Below, one piece after another: positions 1 through 10,740 of a stretch of DNA of 64,000 nt. Under the pieces are notes generated by a model. The model was given only the letters and a program-made list of their open reading frames with translations. It made no database searches and had not been told where the DNA came from. Both the position numbers and the translations under genes were made by a program. Location of the stretch: positions 41,726,001-41,790,000 of the forward strand of contig OX419757.1 in assembly GCA_948567375.1 (NCBI GenBank), in the 5' to 3' direction. Within the stretch, counting starts at the first letter, position 1, and every line of letters starts with the position of its first letter. The DNA comes from Lunularia cruciata. Taxonomy: Eukaryota > Streptophyta > Marchantiopsida > Lunulariales > Lunulariaceae.

Positions 1-366
1 TTTACAATAGAATTTGAAGAGAGTGTTGAGAGGATCCAAAAACCTACACCACTTGGAGGAAAGAGTGAGTCTAAGTGCTTTCTGTGTGGAGAGAAGGGAC
101 ATAAGGCAAGTTCATGTCCATTGACCTTTGAGAGCAAGAGATTGAGGGAAAGGAGATGCTTACTTGACTTGGGTTTGCATGTTGGACCTTCTTCACCACG
201 ATTGGGAGGGAGAAGATCTAAGACCAAAGAGTTGTGTGAGGTTTGTGGAGTTGAAGGACTTCCAAAAGGACATGAGTGTAGTGGAGTAAAATCACTTTTG
301 GAGATTTTGGCGAATGATCATGGAGAGAGTCTTAGTACAACTACAGAAATACTACCACCTTCATAA
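1..366 (+). pseudogene. Zinc-knuckle (CCHC) protein fragment, 5' end outside window
   Basis: The frame is open from base 1 to a TAA at 364-366, giving about 121 codons with no start inside the window. A retroviral-type zinc knuckle CFLCGEKGHKASSC sits at about 91-132, and a second Cys-rich motif CEVCGVEGLPKGHEC follows at about 238-282. Such knuckles occur in the nucleocapsid part of Gag and in some plant nucleic-acid-binding proteins. It lies about 250 bp upstream of the Ty3/gypsy gag on the same strand, so it may be the tail of another gag or an extra ORF of the same element. I cannot assign a precise product. Confidence 0.45.
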
Positions 367-618
367 GCTAGTTCTCAAGATTAGTGATGAAGATAATCTT
401 TCAACTTATGGATAAACTATCCATGAGGGTTCGATTAATATGCACTCTAGGATTTGATATTGCTATAGAAATCTTGGAGTAACCTGAACCTTTTGTATTC
501 CCTAGAGTGGATTAATCTCAAATGGTGTTAGTCATGTATATATTCTATTAGTTATAGAGTGAGAGAAAATAAAAGAGAAAAAAAAATTTGAGAGAAGAGA
601 AAGATAGTGAGAGGTTAA
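367..618. other. Non-coding spacer, A/G-rich
   Basis: No coding frame or LTR-like ends seen. The 3' part (about 555-610) is strongly purine-rich. No tRNA primer site such as tggtatcagagc is visible before the gag of gypsy-1. Confidence 0.4.
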
Positions 619-1848
619 GATGGGAAACTTCCGGTTTTCTTTGGCAAGGATGGAGAAGATGTGGAGGCCTTTGTGAGAGACTTCAAGAGAGCTTGCATAG
701 GAAAAAATGAGAGGAGGAAGAATGAATGGGCCTCATTATTACCAGATTTCTTTGAGGATGCAACACTTACATGGTATGAGTCAGAATACCAAAAGAGAGA
801 GAGGAGAGATGGGGAAGAGGAGTCTTGGGAGACTTTGACTTCAGCACTCATTGAGAAATTTCTTCCTGATGAGAGTTATGAGAGATTGATGAGTGAGGTT
901 ACATTTCTCAAGCAAGGAGATGGAGAGAAAGTGAGAGTCTATGTGGAAAGAGTGAAAAAGTTAGAGTCCAGATTTTGCATAGTGTTGAGGAAGGGTGGGA
1001 TGATGTGGAGATTACAATGATTGGCATAGGGGCCATGCTCACCAAGAATTTTGTGGGAGGGTTGAGACCACAAATTAGAAGCAAGGTGAGATATGAGAAA
1101 CCTTCTTCCAAGGTTGAAGCTATCAAGATTGCAATTCGTATGGAGGAGAGTTTGGAAGGGGATGAGAGTGATTTGGTGGTGAAGGAGGTTGTGCATCCTC
1201 CTCAAGGCTACAAATATGGTGGAACTTCTGATACTTGGGTGACAAGGGTTGCACCACAAGTAGTAGTTGCTCCAATTCTTGCACCTCCATCAAAGGATCC
1301 ACTTCAAACCATCACAGAACAACTTGCGGATCTCAAGATCAATGTGGTGCAACTATGGGAGAAGAGCAAGGTGGATCAGAATGTAGGGAGAGGGCCTAGG
1401 AGTTATGGAAACTATCCATATAGAGGAGTTCAACCAGCCAACAATTTCAATTATAGAAATTGTTTTGGTTGTGGAGGAAGAGGCCATATCCAAAGGAATT
1501 GCCCAAATTCCACTTACCATGGAGGAAGGGGTTATGAGGGAGCCAATAGAGGGAAAGAGGGTGGTAGTGAAACCCAAGTGGCTCCTAATCCAAACAAAAG
1601 TAAGGGGATAGCATCCATAGATGTGGTGGAGAGCAAGTATGAGAAAGGAGAGTGCTCAAACTCCAAGAGTCTTAATTTGGCACTTTTGGCAAAAGAGAAG
1701 AAGAGAGCTCGTTTTGCAAAGGATGTTCACTCTCTCAAGGATTTACTCCAAGAAAGGATACTCTTATGTCTACTAGGAGCACTTGCACCTCAACACCATC
1801 AACAACAAAGACTCCAAGGAAGAAGTTGGGGATGGAGGATTTCTTGAT
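619..1848 (+). pseudogene. Gypsy-1 gag with CCHC zinc knuckle
   Basis: A capsid-like retrotransposon gag domain is read from 619 (frame opens after a TAA, no ATG) to about 980, then after a +frameshift from about 975 to 1848. A CCHC knuckle (CFGCGGRGHIQRNC) lies at about 1462-1503 after a Gly/Asn/Tyr-rich linker. Gag packages element RNA into virus-like particles. The missing ATG and the frameshift show decay. Confidence 0.75.
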
Positions 1849-2373
1849 TTCAAAGCAACAATGGAACTACAATGTGTTGGAGGATTTGGTAGTCACAAGG
1901 CTAACATCACAGTGGGCCAATTGATTGCTTTGAAACCTACCTTGAGAAATGAGCTTAGAGGTGGTTTGAGTTCTACAAGGAGCAAGAGGAAGAAGAAGGC
2001 AAAAGTTCCAGTATCAATGGGGGTGGTGGATGCCAAGCCAGCACCATGGGAGGCTTGTGAATATGCCTCCAAGATTGATGTGAGAGTGAATGGTCACAAC
2101 ATCAAGGATGCATTGGTTGATGGAGGATCAGCAGTAAATGCCATGTCAGAAAGGTTGATGAAGAAGTTAGGTATGATACCCTCAAGACCTTCAACATTTG
2201 TGGTGAGCATGGCAAACAAGCAACAAGTTCAACCAGTAGGGGTGATGGATAAAGTGGTAGTTTCAGTTATGGGAGTTCAAAATCTCATGACTTTCCAAGT
2301 CTTGAAGGATTCAAGCTATGACTTACTTCTTGGGAGGCCATGGTTGAGAGCAGCACGCACAACTGATCGATGA
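1783..2373 (+). pseudogene. Gypsy-1 aspartic protease region
   Basis: This open frame of 197 codons has a retropepsin-type core: active site VDGGSA at about 2116-2133 and the later hydrophobic motif YDLLLGRPWL at about 2319-2348. A Lys/Arg-rich stretch (SKRKKKAK) precedes it. It would cleave the Gag-Pol polyprotein. The frame ends in TGA at 2371-2373 just after the domain, and the 2374-2639 linker to RT contains further stops. Confidence 0.75.
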
Positions 2374-2639
2374 CACAAAGGGTACTTGAGGATTGGGCCA
2401 TCAAACCATAGAGTCATAGTTCCTGTGACTAACACCACCAACACTTCACATTCAGATACACCATCTTTTGATTATTGGGAATCAGATTCTGAAGAATGAG
2501 CTTCAGGTGTGGACACAAGCATAGAAGAGGAGACTCCCACGGAAGAGGATGAATCTAAATCTGATTCAGATGTGTATCCTTTGTGTGCTATGGATTTTAC
2601 ACCTAAGCTAGAGGTTTTGAAGGACCCAGATAAATACCA

Positions 2640-3564
2640 TTGACACTTGAGGAGGTAGAGAGAAGGTTATCTACCCTCAAGTATGGTCCAAATGTTACCA
2701 AAGAGGAGAAGGTGAGATTTGAGGAGATTTTCCGCAAGTTCATCCATGTGTTTGCTTTTAGTTACAGGGATCTTAAGGAAGTCACCTTGGAGGAGCACAA
2801 GATAGAGGTAGAGTCACATGCAAGACCAATCCGCCAAAAGCAACGTTGCATTAGCCCACCAATATCTTTGGTTGTGAAGGAGGAGATTGATAAGCTCAAG
2901 GAGGCTGGATTTATCTTTGAGATAGAGAATTCAGAATGTGTGTCTCCAATTGTCATTGTGAAGAAAAAGAATGGCAAGCTTTGGGTATGTGTGGATTACA
3001 AGAAGCTCAATGTTGTTACCAAGAAGAACTTCTTACTACCCATTGCCATTCATTGATGAGATCTTGGAGGAGGTTGCAGGTCATGAGATGTACAGTTTTG
3101 GAGATGGTTATAGTGGATATAACCAAATCAAGATTGCACCAGAGCATCAACAACTCACCACATTCATCACACCTTGGGGAACTTACGCTTTCAAGGTCAT
3201 GCCTTTTGGGCTTTGCAATGCTCCAGCCACATTCCAACGGTTCATGAACAAGGTATTTGAACCTTTCATTAGGAAATTTGTGAGAGACTTCATTGATGAC
3301 TTTTGTGTTTATGGAAGCAAGGAGGAGCACTTTGAGCACCTAATCAAAGTCTTGCAACGCTTGGATGAGGCAAATGCATCACTCAACCCAGAGAAGTGCA
3401 TTTTTGGATATGAAGAAGGTCTACTTTTGGGGCACATCATCTCCAAGGATGGAATAGCAGTTGATCATGAGACGGTGAGGAAAATCTCAGACCTTCCATT
3501 CCCTTCAAGCTTGGATACTATAGGAGGTTCATCTTCTCATTTTCCAACAAGGCTTATGCATTGA
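2640..3564 (+). pseudogene. Gypsy-1 reverse transcriptase, frameshifted
   Basis: The N-terminal RT part reads 2640-3056 (including VCVDYKKLN at about 2986-3012). A frameshift moves it to the frame 2971-3564, with YSGYNQIKI, MPFGLCNAPATFQRF and the catalytic box FIDDF at about 3289-3303, a variant of the usual YxDD. The connection to RNase H is interrupted by a TGA at 3562. Order and spacing match Ty3/gypsy polymerases. It is not translatable as one protein. Confidence 0.8.
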
Positions 3565-5394
3565 CCATCTACATGAAGAAGGGTTTAGATTACATGGTGA
3601 TTTTGGAGGACAAGGAGGCTCTCAAAGCTTTTGAGGAGCTCAAGCAATACCTTGTTGTAGCTCCAATTCTTGCTAAACCTGATTGGAGTAAGCCTTTCAT
3701 CCTCTACATTGATGCTTTTAATGTAGCTATAGGATGCACTCTTAGTCAATTCAACCAAGATGGACATGATCATCCAATAGCTTATGCTGGTAGGCAGATG
3801 GTTTCAATAGAGAAGAACTACTCTGTCACGGAGAGAGAAGGGTTGGCAGTGATCTTTGGTCTCAAGAAGTTTAGACACTACTTGATTGGAGGGAAAGCCA
3901 CCATTGTCACGGATCACAAGGCTTTGAAGTACATCTTCAACAAGCCTAATGTTGAAGAGAGACTAGCAAGGTGGATGATACTCTTGTCTGAGTATGACTA
4001 CACCATTGAGGATAGGCCAGGAAAGAAACATGCAAATGCTGATTTGTTATCTAGAGCCTATGATCATGATGGAGATGAGCCAATGGATGATTCCTTCCCA
4101 GATGAGGAGCTCATGACAATCTCAATCACTCAAGAGGTTCCAATGGAGTACAAGGAGATTGTGGATTTTGTGACAAGAGGTAACTATCTAGAAGGGATGC
4201 ATGCTAGGGAGAGGAAGGCCCTTGCAGCAAGATCTAGACCTTACACAATGGTGGAGGATATTCTTTTTCACCAAGGAGCAGATGGTCTACTTCAAAGAGC
4301 AATGGGTAAGGAAGAGTCTATCCTACTCATAAAAGAGTTTCATGAAGGTTTAGTATGTGGAGGACACTTTGCAAGAAAGGTGACTGCTTTCAAGATTCTA
4401 GATGTAGGTTACCATTGGAGAGGGATTTTCAAGGATTGTCTTGATTATTGCAAAACTTGTCATGTTTGTCAAGCTTTTGCTAGGAATTCTACATCCACTC
4501 CACCACTTAGATCAATTCCATTGCTAGGACCTTTTGAGAAGTGGGGAATTGATTTTGTAGGTCCTCTCAATAGAACCCCAAGGAACAATTGGTACATTGT
4601 GGTAGTCACTGATTACCTTACCAAGCGGGTTGAGGCTAGACCATTGAGGGACATGAATGAAGATGAAGTGGATAGATTTCTTTCTGAACGCATTATCACT
4701 AGGTTTGGATGCCCTTTGGAGTTGGTTTCTGATAGAGGAGGAGAGTTTACATGAAGCATTACTACAGCCATGCTACGCCATTTCTCTATCACACATAGAG
4801 TAACTACATCCTATAAGCCAAATTCCAATGGCTTGGCAGAGAGAACCAATCAGACCTTGTGCAAAAATGGAGGGGGCTAAACATCATTGGGACAAGAGGA
4901 TTCATGCAGTTTTGTGGGAGTATAGGACAACCATGAAGACTTCCACTAGATATTCTCTATTTCAATTGGTGTATGGTATTGAGTCTACCTTACCTATTCA
5001 CTTTGATCTTCCTACCTTCCAAAGCATTCATAGGAGATTGAAGAAAGCACAAGGAAGTGATGCATAGAATTCAAGGAAGGATCAACTCATGGAGTTGGAA
5101 GAGGCAAGAGCAGTTGCTATGGTTCGAGTGGAGCAAGCCCAAAAGAAACAAAAGGAGAGCTATGACAAGAGGCAAGGCAAGAAGAAGGTGGAGACTTTCA
5201 AAGAAGGTGATTGGGTAATGTTGTTTGATTCCATTTGATTCAAGAGAGTGCAAAAGAAGTTTTTGCCTAAGTACTTTGGACCTTTCATAGTGGAGAAGGT
5301 GTGGGGCAATTACACCTATGATCTCAAGGAGTTGGGAGGAAGACACTTTGATAGGATTAACCATGATAAGTTGAAGATGTACCATAGAAGGTAG
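3561..5394 (+). pseudogene. Gypsy-1 RNase H and integrase
   Basis: RNase H begins with FILYIDAF (about 3699-3722), then REGLAVIFGLKKFRHYL and VTDHKAL, as in Ty3/gypsy. The integrase zinc finger (H..H..CKTCHVC) is at about 4340-4470. The catalytic core shows IDFVGP (first Asp, about 4549) and SDRGGEF (second Asp, about 4729). The frame stops at 4752-4754. The Glu motif GLAERTNQTL follows at about 4833 in another frame, and the C-terminal integrase tail runs to about 5394. Several stops and shifts mark it as dead. Confidence 0.8.
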
Positions 5395-5442
5395 AGAGAC
5401 CTTCACTTTGAGGACAAAGTGAAAACTTAGTCCGGGGGTAAA

Positions 5443-6136
5443 TGTAACACCCATTTGTGCATGTGTGTGGTATTGTGATATTTAGCTTGGTATTACAAAT
5501 ACTTAAGATATATTATTTATATAGAGATAAAGGATGGTTCTATATTAATCATGGTTAGCTAAATTTAGTCATAGCTAAGATAGAGGGGACCTTACTTTAG
5601 AGGAAGCAGAAATGATAAGCACTACTATTTTGGATTTTAATGTGTTGACTTGGTATTATTCCTAGGTGTTTGGCTTTGAGGAAAGATTTGAGAACTCTTG
5701 GGCCCACAAGCCTTTTTGTTTGGGGTTCTTCTTTAGTCCAAGGATAGCCCATGTGAAGGAATCCTTGACTTAGTGGTTGGGTCAAGATAAGACCACATGC
5801 TTAGGGGAATATGCCCATGTGAATAGATATTCCTTTCTACTTTTTGACTTTACTTGACTTTTAGTCTAGTAACTTGAGTTACTACAGTAATTAGTAACTT
5901 TGGTTTGTAACTGTTTCACAAGTATATAAACAAGGGGTGAGGAGGTACTCATCATCCTTTCATTTGCAACTATCTCTCTCATTGAGTTCTCTAGTGAGCA
6001 ATATCTTGAGTCTTGGACTGTTAGCCTTGGAGGAGTATGATGGAGTTGGGGTTCCTTGCCTTCTTAGTCCATGGTGCGCTACCATAATAGCCATCAGAGG
6101 TTCATCCTGAGTGAGAGACAGGCCGACTCACAAGCA
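5443..6136 (+). repeat. Gypsy-1 3' LTR
   Basis: Begins TGTAACACCC directly after a G-rich polypurine-like stretch (tccgggggt, 5431-5439) downstream of integrase. A TATA box (tatataaa, 5933-5940) fits a U3 promoter. The end is uncertain: it is placed at the last CA before coding sequence of gypsy-2 RT resumes on the other strand (about 6137); 6132 is an alternative. There is no second LTR to compare. Confidence 0.6.
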
Positions 6137-6498
6137 TACCAATCAACCCTAGTTTGTCGGTTGATAGGAAGGTAATCTCTACACATTTGCCTATTTTTAT
6201 AGTTGCCATGCATATCCTTCTTGGCTGGCATCACTATAGTTGATGCATACTCTCCATGTGAAATCTCCACCAAACCAACCTCAAAAAGGTGTCTACTCCG
6301 ACTCTAAATCAATCTCCTCTCTGTATCACTATATTGATAAGGATGTCGGAAAACTAGTGTATTGCTAGTCAGCTCTATCCAAATGCTAGGTCCCTTTAGA
6401 GCACCCAAATCCTTCACATTGAAGGCAAAACAACTCGTGTATCTCCTCAAGAACCTCCCAACTCTCTGTCTCTTCTCTCTTGTAAGATTGGCTCCCAA
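6137..6498 (-). pseudogene. Gypsy-2 RT, N-terminal part
   Basis: The open stretch 6498-6304 shows FLRRYTSCFAFNVKDLGALKG and FRHPYQYSDTERRLI, the usual segment leading into a Ty3/gypsy RT (here broken into short quotes). After a frameshift, 6265-6137 reads GEYASTIVMPAKKD and then CRDYLPINRQTR, matching the fingers region (SPxVxVxKKD, then CxDYRxLNxxT). Translation stops making sense at 6136, where the LTR of gypsy-1 begins. Confidence 0.7.
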
Positions 6499-7239
6499 GT
6501 ATCCTTTGTAAATGTTGTAAGAGTGGAAGACGTACTGATTGGCTACTACACTAGATGCTTGGGGAGCAATAGTGTCATGCTCCCAACCACTAGAGGTCCC
6601 AACCTCAATGTGAAAAACTCCCTTTGCTTGGTTACAAGCTCCATATGTCCTCTAGCTACATCCTAAGTAGACCAAGGGTGTAATCCAAGTAGTCCATGCT
6701 CACCTAGATGGACTCCTAATAGACTATTCTCCCTATTAGCCACTGGCTGTGTCCCAAGAATACCTTACCCACTTTGTCCATAATCCCCAACATGTGCTTG
6801 AATCATCTTGATAGGCACATGGCTCACAAGTGTCTGAGTGGTGATGCCTATCAATTGCATCCTATATTGCTTTGCCAAGCCAAGGCTCACAATCTAGGTC
6901 AAGTAGTTCAGGTCCATAGCCTAACCTAACACCTGATTGCCTTGGACATTGTTGGATCAATGGTAATACCAGTGCAAACTTCTATCACCCACTCTCTCAC
7001 ATTGGCGTTGGGCTCCACCAACTACTATAACTGTGAGTCCCAAACTAGTCCAAGACCTCCCTCTCAAAAAGCATGAGAGCTTGGGAAACTCATAAGTGTA
7101 GAAAAGTAGCACTGGGTTGTCCAACTAGGTTCAACACCACCATAGGTGACCTATCAGCCACTACCACCATTTGAGACTAACGCCCAACATCCAAGATATC
7201 ATCAACAATGATGTGGTCTAGTTGTTGAATCCTATCATA

Positions 7240-7800
7240 AGTGTGCTATAGAACCTCTCTAGGTAAGAGGTTTATCCACCAAGACAAATAGGATGAGCCC
7301 ATGATCCCACTCTGGCTTCATCTAACAATATAGCAAGTCCCATCCAAGAATGGACCTAATATGTGCTCACCACCACTCTGGTGCAAGGATCACCCACCAA
7401 AGTAACATTCTCCAAAAAGTAAGCTAGAGAAGCGGATTGATAGACATGGAGATGTCAAACTATGCATAACATCTCCCAAAACATACCAGAATGGGTAGCA
7501 CTTTAATGTCCCTGACATGGCCATCCAGTAATCACCAAGTGAATGGGACCATGTCTCTCCAAGTCTTGCGCCCCTAGCAAGGAATTGTCTGTTGGTAGGA
7601 TCTTATGGTAACCCTTGACTGCTGACATTGGTAATTACTCAAGATACCGATAAGCCTAGTGTGCCACATGATGTAGAGAGACTTTCCTAGTAGTCTCATC
7701 TCTTTCCACATAAAAGTACCTTTGTACTCGTATATACCCGCCTGTTAGACAACAACTAGTCCGGTGCTAATCCCACCAAACACTCCAATAGACATAATCC
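7240..7800 (-). pseudogene. C5-cytosine DNA methyltransferase-like domain inside gypsy-2
   Basis: Translating the minus strand while allowing frameshifts shows the hallmark motifs of C5-cytosine methyltransferases in correct order and spacing. Motif I-like VFGGISTGL (SAM-binding loop) is at about 7786-7760, and motif II-like YFYVERDE at about 7720-7697. Motif IV GWPCQG, containing the catalytic Pro-Cys, is at about 7526-7509, and motif VI FLENVTL at about 7419-7399. A motif VIII-like block, ARVGSWAHP, is at about 7300-7276. At least two frameshifts and several stops separate them, so no enzyme is made. Such enzymes transfer a methyl group from SAM to cytosine C5. Position between PR and RT implies it was part of the retrotransposon polyprotein. 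Confidence 0.65.
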
Positions 7801-8019
7801 TTCTACCAGATACTGCCAAGCAATGAGTGTGGTCTCCAAAGATATCAAGGTAATCGACTTTAGAGGCTCATCTTCACACTCATCTCCTAGTGGTACAAAG
7901 GCTCCACTACAAGCCTATTGCTCCAACCAATCTGCATGTTGTTGCAATACTTCCTCCAAACTCCACAATGGAATATCCAAGGTGGATGGAACAATCCCAC
8001 TCATACTCCAAATCCAAAT

Positions 8020-8530
8020 GATCTCCTATGGTACTTGAGTATCCTCTGCATGGGTGTTCCCCTCCAATAAATCACCAAGCCAAGTAACTGAACCATTGAA
8101 AGTTGAAACTGATGTTGCCATGGTCCCAAAATGTAGTGAGCCAAGACTACCACTACTAAAGCATCTTGGTAGGCAACATACATGTCCCTCGCTAGACTGC
8201 CAACCTGGTCTATAGGAGGCTATCTCCTCCCAATAGTCAATACTAAAATCCATGGAGTATAACACTTCTCCCCCAACTAACACATCATACGACTCAACTA
8301 TGGTCACAATGGCCTGAGCTCTCACCATAGAGCTATCAATCAAATGACCAGGCTGAACATGGACAACAAGCTCTCCACATGTGATGTATTGTGTCAAACC
8401 ACCACCTAAAGATGTTTGGATTTGAAAAGGACACCTCTCCACATTGGTCTTCTGTAACTCCAGACCAACAACTAAAGCCTCCCCCAACATAAGGGGCTGT
8501 GCACCAGAGTCAAGTAAGATCCTTTGTGGT
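8020..8530 (-). pseudogene. Gypsy-2 protease region
   Basis: On the minus strand ILLDSGAQPLMLG is encoded around 8523-8485; DSGA (8511-8500) is the retropepsin active site. An open frame continues to about 8026, with VESYDVLVGGEVLYSMDF, equivalent to the YDVILG motif near the end of gypsy proteases. It lies upstream of the methyltransferase-like block. Confidence 0.65.
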
Positions 8531-8783
8531 GTATAGACCTTCTCTGAAGGTCACACCAAATGAAAAATCCCCTTTTGGTTGTCCAACAACGCAACCCTAT
8601 ATGTAAACCACGCTCGCTCAAAGGCCGGTCTAGTTGGCAACTCCTCCAATCTAGCCATTGTTGCCTGCCATAAACCACTGGTCACTAAGCAAATCCCATG
8701 CTCCTCAACCAAGCTATAACAATATGGAGTTTAGCGACAAAGTTAGTAGGCTAACAAAATAACAAATAAGACAAATTAACCTA

Positions 8784-8980
8784 GAATATTCCAGAAGTAT
8801 CTAAGAAGCTTCTCGGCTAGCTTAGCTTGCACCTCAATTAAGTAGCTTCTAGAAGCTTCCAACTAGCTTAGCTTGCACACCAAGTAGGTTGCTTCTAGAA
8901 AGAAGCTTCTTGAGAAGCTTCCTAGTTAACTTAGCTTGCAGTCTAAGAAAGTGACTCAAGGAAATTTCTTGAGAAGCTTC
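8784..8980 (+). promoter_or_regulatory. Array of heat-shock-element-like sites in an LTR
   Basis: The consensus nGAAnnTTCn recurs here: GAAtaTTCcaGAA at 8784-8796, GAAgcTTC at 8805-8812, TTCtaGAAgcTTC at 8847-8859, TTCtaGAA at 8893-8900, GAAgcTTC at 8902-8909 and 8914-8921, GAAatTTC at 8961-8968 and GAAgcTTC at 8973-8980. The array ends about 20 bp before a TATA box. Known heat-activated plant retrotransposons carry HSF-binding elements in their LTRs, so heat-induced transcription of gypsy-3 is a reasonable inference. No 5' LTR boundary was recognised. Confidence 0.6.
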
Positions 8981-9001
8981 TCAAGGGCCTTGTATGATAC
9001 C

Positions 9002-9007
9002 TATAAA
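9002..9007 (+). promoter_or_regulatory. TATA box of gypsy-3 LTR
   Basis: TATAAA lies just downstream of the GAAnnTTC array and about 105 bp upstream of the tRNA primer site, as expected for U3/R of an LTR. Confidence 0.55.
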
Positions 9008-9108
9008 TACCAAAGCTCATGTTGGGCATTTGGAGTTTTCACTCATTCAAGTGTCCCAATGTGAGCTTCCATTCTCCTATTTCTCTCCTTGATCATAATC
9101 TTTTACAT

Positions 9109-9120
9109 TGGTATCAGAGC
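9109..9120 (+). other. Primer binding site of gypsy-3 (tRNA-iMet type)
   Basis: TGGTATCAGAGC is the common plant LTR-retrotransposon primer site complementary to initiator tRNA-Met. It follows the LTR end (tttaca, 9107) by one base. Confidence 0.75.
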
Positions 9121-9378
9121 AGGAATGGGATGGATGGAATTTATGGACCACCAAATCCACTTCCGCCAAACCATTAGGATTTTCATGTCAAGAAATTATC
9201 CAAGCATCATTTCACCCAATTCATCACTTTGCATTTTGGGTAGGATTTTTTGCACGTGATCACCTTGTCTGAGGAACCCTTGATACTTCCAGTTGTAACT
9301 TATGGAGACCAACGGACGTGTTCCATCTATGTGTTAATCAATTAGATAAATTAAGAGTAGTGGGATAGAGTAGTAGCT

Positions 9379-10210
9379 ATGGCGGCAAAACCGGACATTA
9401 TCCTTGCGATGCAGCAACAAATTGAACACCTTACTCGATTTTTGGATGAATGAGAGTAGCAATGACAAGAACATATATAGAGAGCACCAATTCGAGATGG
9501 AGAAGATTGCATCCAATTTCCAAAACCCAAGGTATTTGAAGGCAAAAATCTTATAGGAATAGTGGAGAATTTAGTGTTTGACTACAAACATTACTTTGAA
9601 GCCACCAACCTTCAAGATGAACAAAAACAAATTCTCTTGGCTTCAAGCCAATTGGATGGTGTGGCAAAACTTTGGTGGTGATTCCGAGTGGAGCAAGCCG
9701 GATGACAGATTGTTGATATTTTGATATGGGTAGAATTCAAGGATCCAATACTTGGTCAATTTCAAACTATAAATGCCACCCGAGCTGCACGAGATAAACT
9801 AGTAGAGTTGAAGCATATTGGCTCTTTAAGGAGCTATACCACACAATTTTAGAACATCATCATGCAAATTCTAGATATACAAGAAGTATTGGATTGATTT
9901 GTGCGGGGATTGAAGGCATGAACCAAGGTGGAAGTGACCATATGGGAACCACAAAATGTAGAAGAAGCCATGCAATTGGCTGAGCGCTTTGATTCCTTGG
10001 TTGGGACAACTTGGTCTTGACCTTGACCTACACAAAGCCTACCAATACACTACAAATGGGTGGAGGAACTGGTACCAATGGAGATTGATGCTATCCAATG
10101 GAGACCACTTGGCATAGTAGATAGAGAAAGATTGCAACAAAATGGAGATTGTTTTTATTATCACCAAGTTTGACATTGCATTACTGAATGTTCACTTACG
10201 AATGAGCAAC
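9379..10210 (+). pseudogene. Gypsy-3 gag
   Basis: An ATG at 9379 starts a short frame (MAAKPDIILAMQQQIEHL) broken by TGA after 24 codons. In other frames a retrotransposon gag capsid domain follows: FPKPKVFEGKN, YFEATNLQDEQKQILLASSQL, WVEFKDPILGQF, and EAMQLAERFDSL. A decayed zinc knuckle is near 10149-10190. Numerous stops. Confidence 0.65.
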
Positions 10211-10387
10211 CTTGACAAGTTGCCCAGATGGAGTTTGTGAATCAAAATGATAAGGGAAACAAGGAATCCCAATAGGAGATTTTGACCTGCCTATTGGGAG
10301 CTATTGATTAGTTCCAACAAGATTGAAGGCTAGACCTATGCAAGTTTGCTTCACTTGCAAGGTATGATATCTAATTGTTGTTGTAGG

Positions 10388-10660
10388 ATTTTGGTTAATT
10401 CAGGAAGATCAAAGAATTGCATGTCTATGCAAGTAGCAAAGGAAGTGGATATTCCTATCAAGGTAGTGATTAGAAGTAGATAGATGATGGCGGATGGTAG
10501 AAAGGGTTTTGCATTCCGTATCTCACATCTTGTTACTTTTAAGATGGGGAAGGAGTATTTGGAGTGTATGAGGTTTGTAGTGGCACTTCTACACTATGAT
10601 GTCATTCTAGGAATACCTTGGCTTGAACATCATAAGGTTCAATTTTATTGGAATCGATGA
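10388..10660 (+). pseudogene. Gypsy-3 protease, catalytic Asp changed
   Basis: The frame reads ILVNSGRSKNCMS where functional enzymes have (V/I)DSG; the catalytic Asp is Asn (codon aat at 10397-10399). The later motif YDVILGIPWLEHH is at about 10597-10632. Inactive. Confidence 0.65.
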
Positions 10661-10740
10661 AAAATTCAAGTACAACACCAAGGTATGAATTTTAGATTAG
10701 GTTGTTTGGCACCTCCGAGTAAGACACCTAAGAATACTCA

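Larger units (their letters stand above)
619..6136 (+). mobile_element. Gypsy-1: degenerate Ty3/gypsy element, gag to 3' LTR
   Basis: Domains follow the Ty3/gypsy order gag, zinc knuckle, protease, RT, RNase H, integrase, then a 3' LTR. No chromodomain follows the integrase, which ends at about 5394; this and the RT motif style suggest the non-chromovirus (Tat/Athila-like) side, tentatively. Frameshifts near 975, 3050 and 3560 and in-frame stops near 2371, 4752 and 5238 make it inactive. No 5' LTR or primer site is in the window. The right boundary is set where the RT reading frame of the opposite-strand gypsy-2 begins, so gypsy-1 appears to have inserted into gypsy-2. Confidence 0.8.
6137..8730 (-). 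mobile_element. Gypsy-2: relic Ty3/gypsy element with methyltransferase-like domain
   Basis: Read on the minus strand the order is protease (8511 downwards), C5-methyltransferase-like motifs (about 7790-7240), then the N-terminal half of a gypsy-type RT (6498-6137), where the element is cut by the gypsy-1 LTR. Many stops and small frameshifts show age. No LTR of this element was recognised. The rest of RT, RNase H and integrase should lie left of gypsy-1, outside the window, if gypsy-1 inserted into it. Confidence 0.7.
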
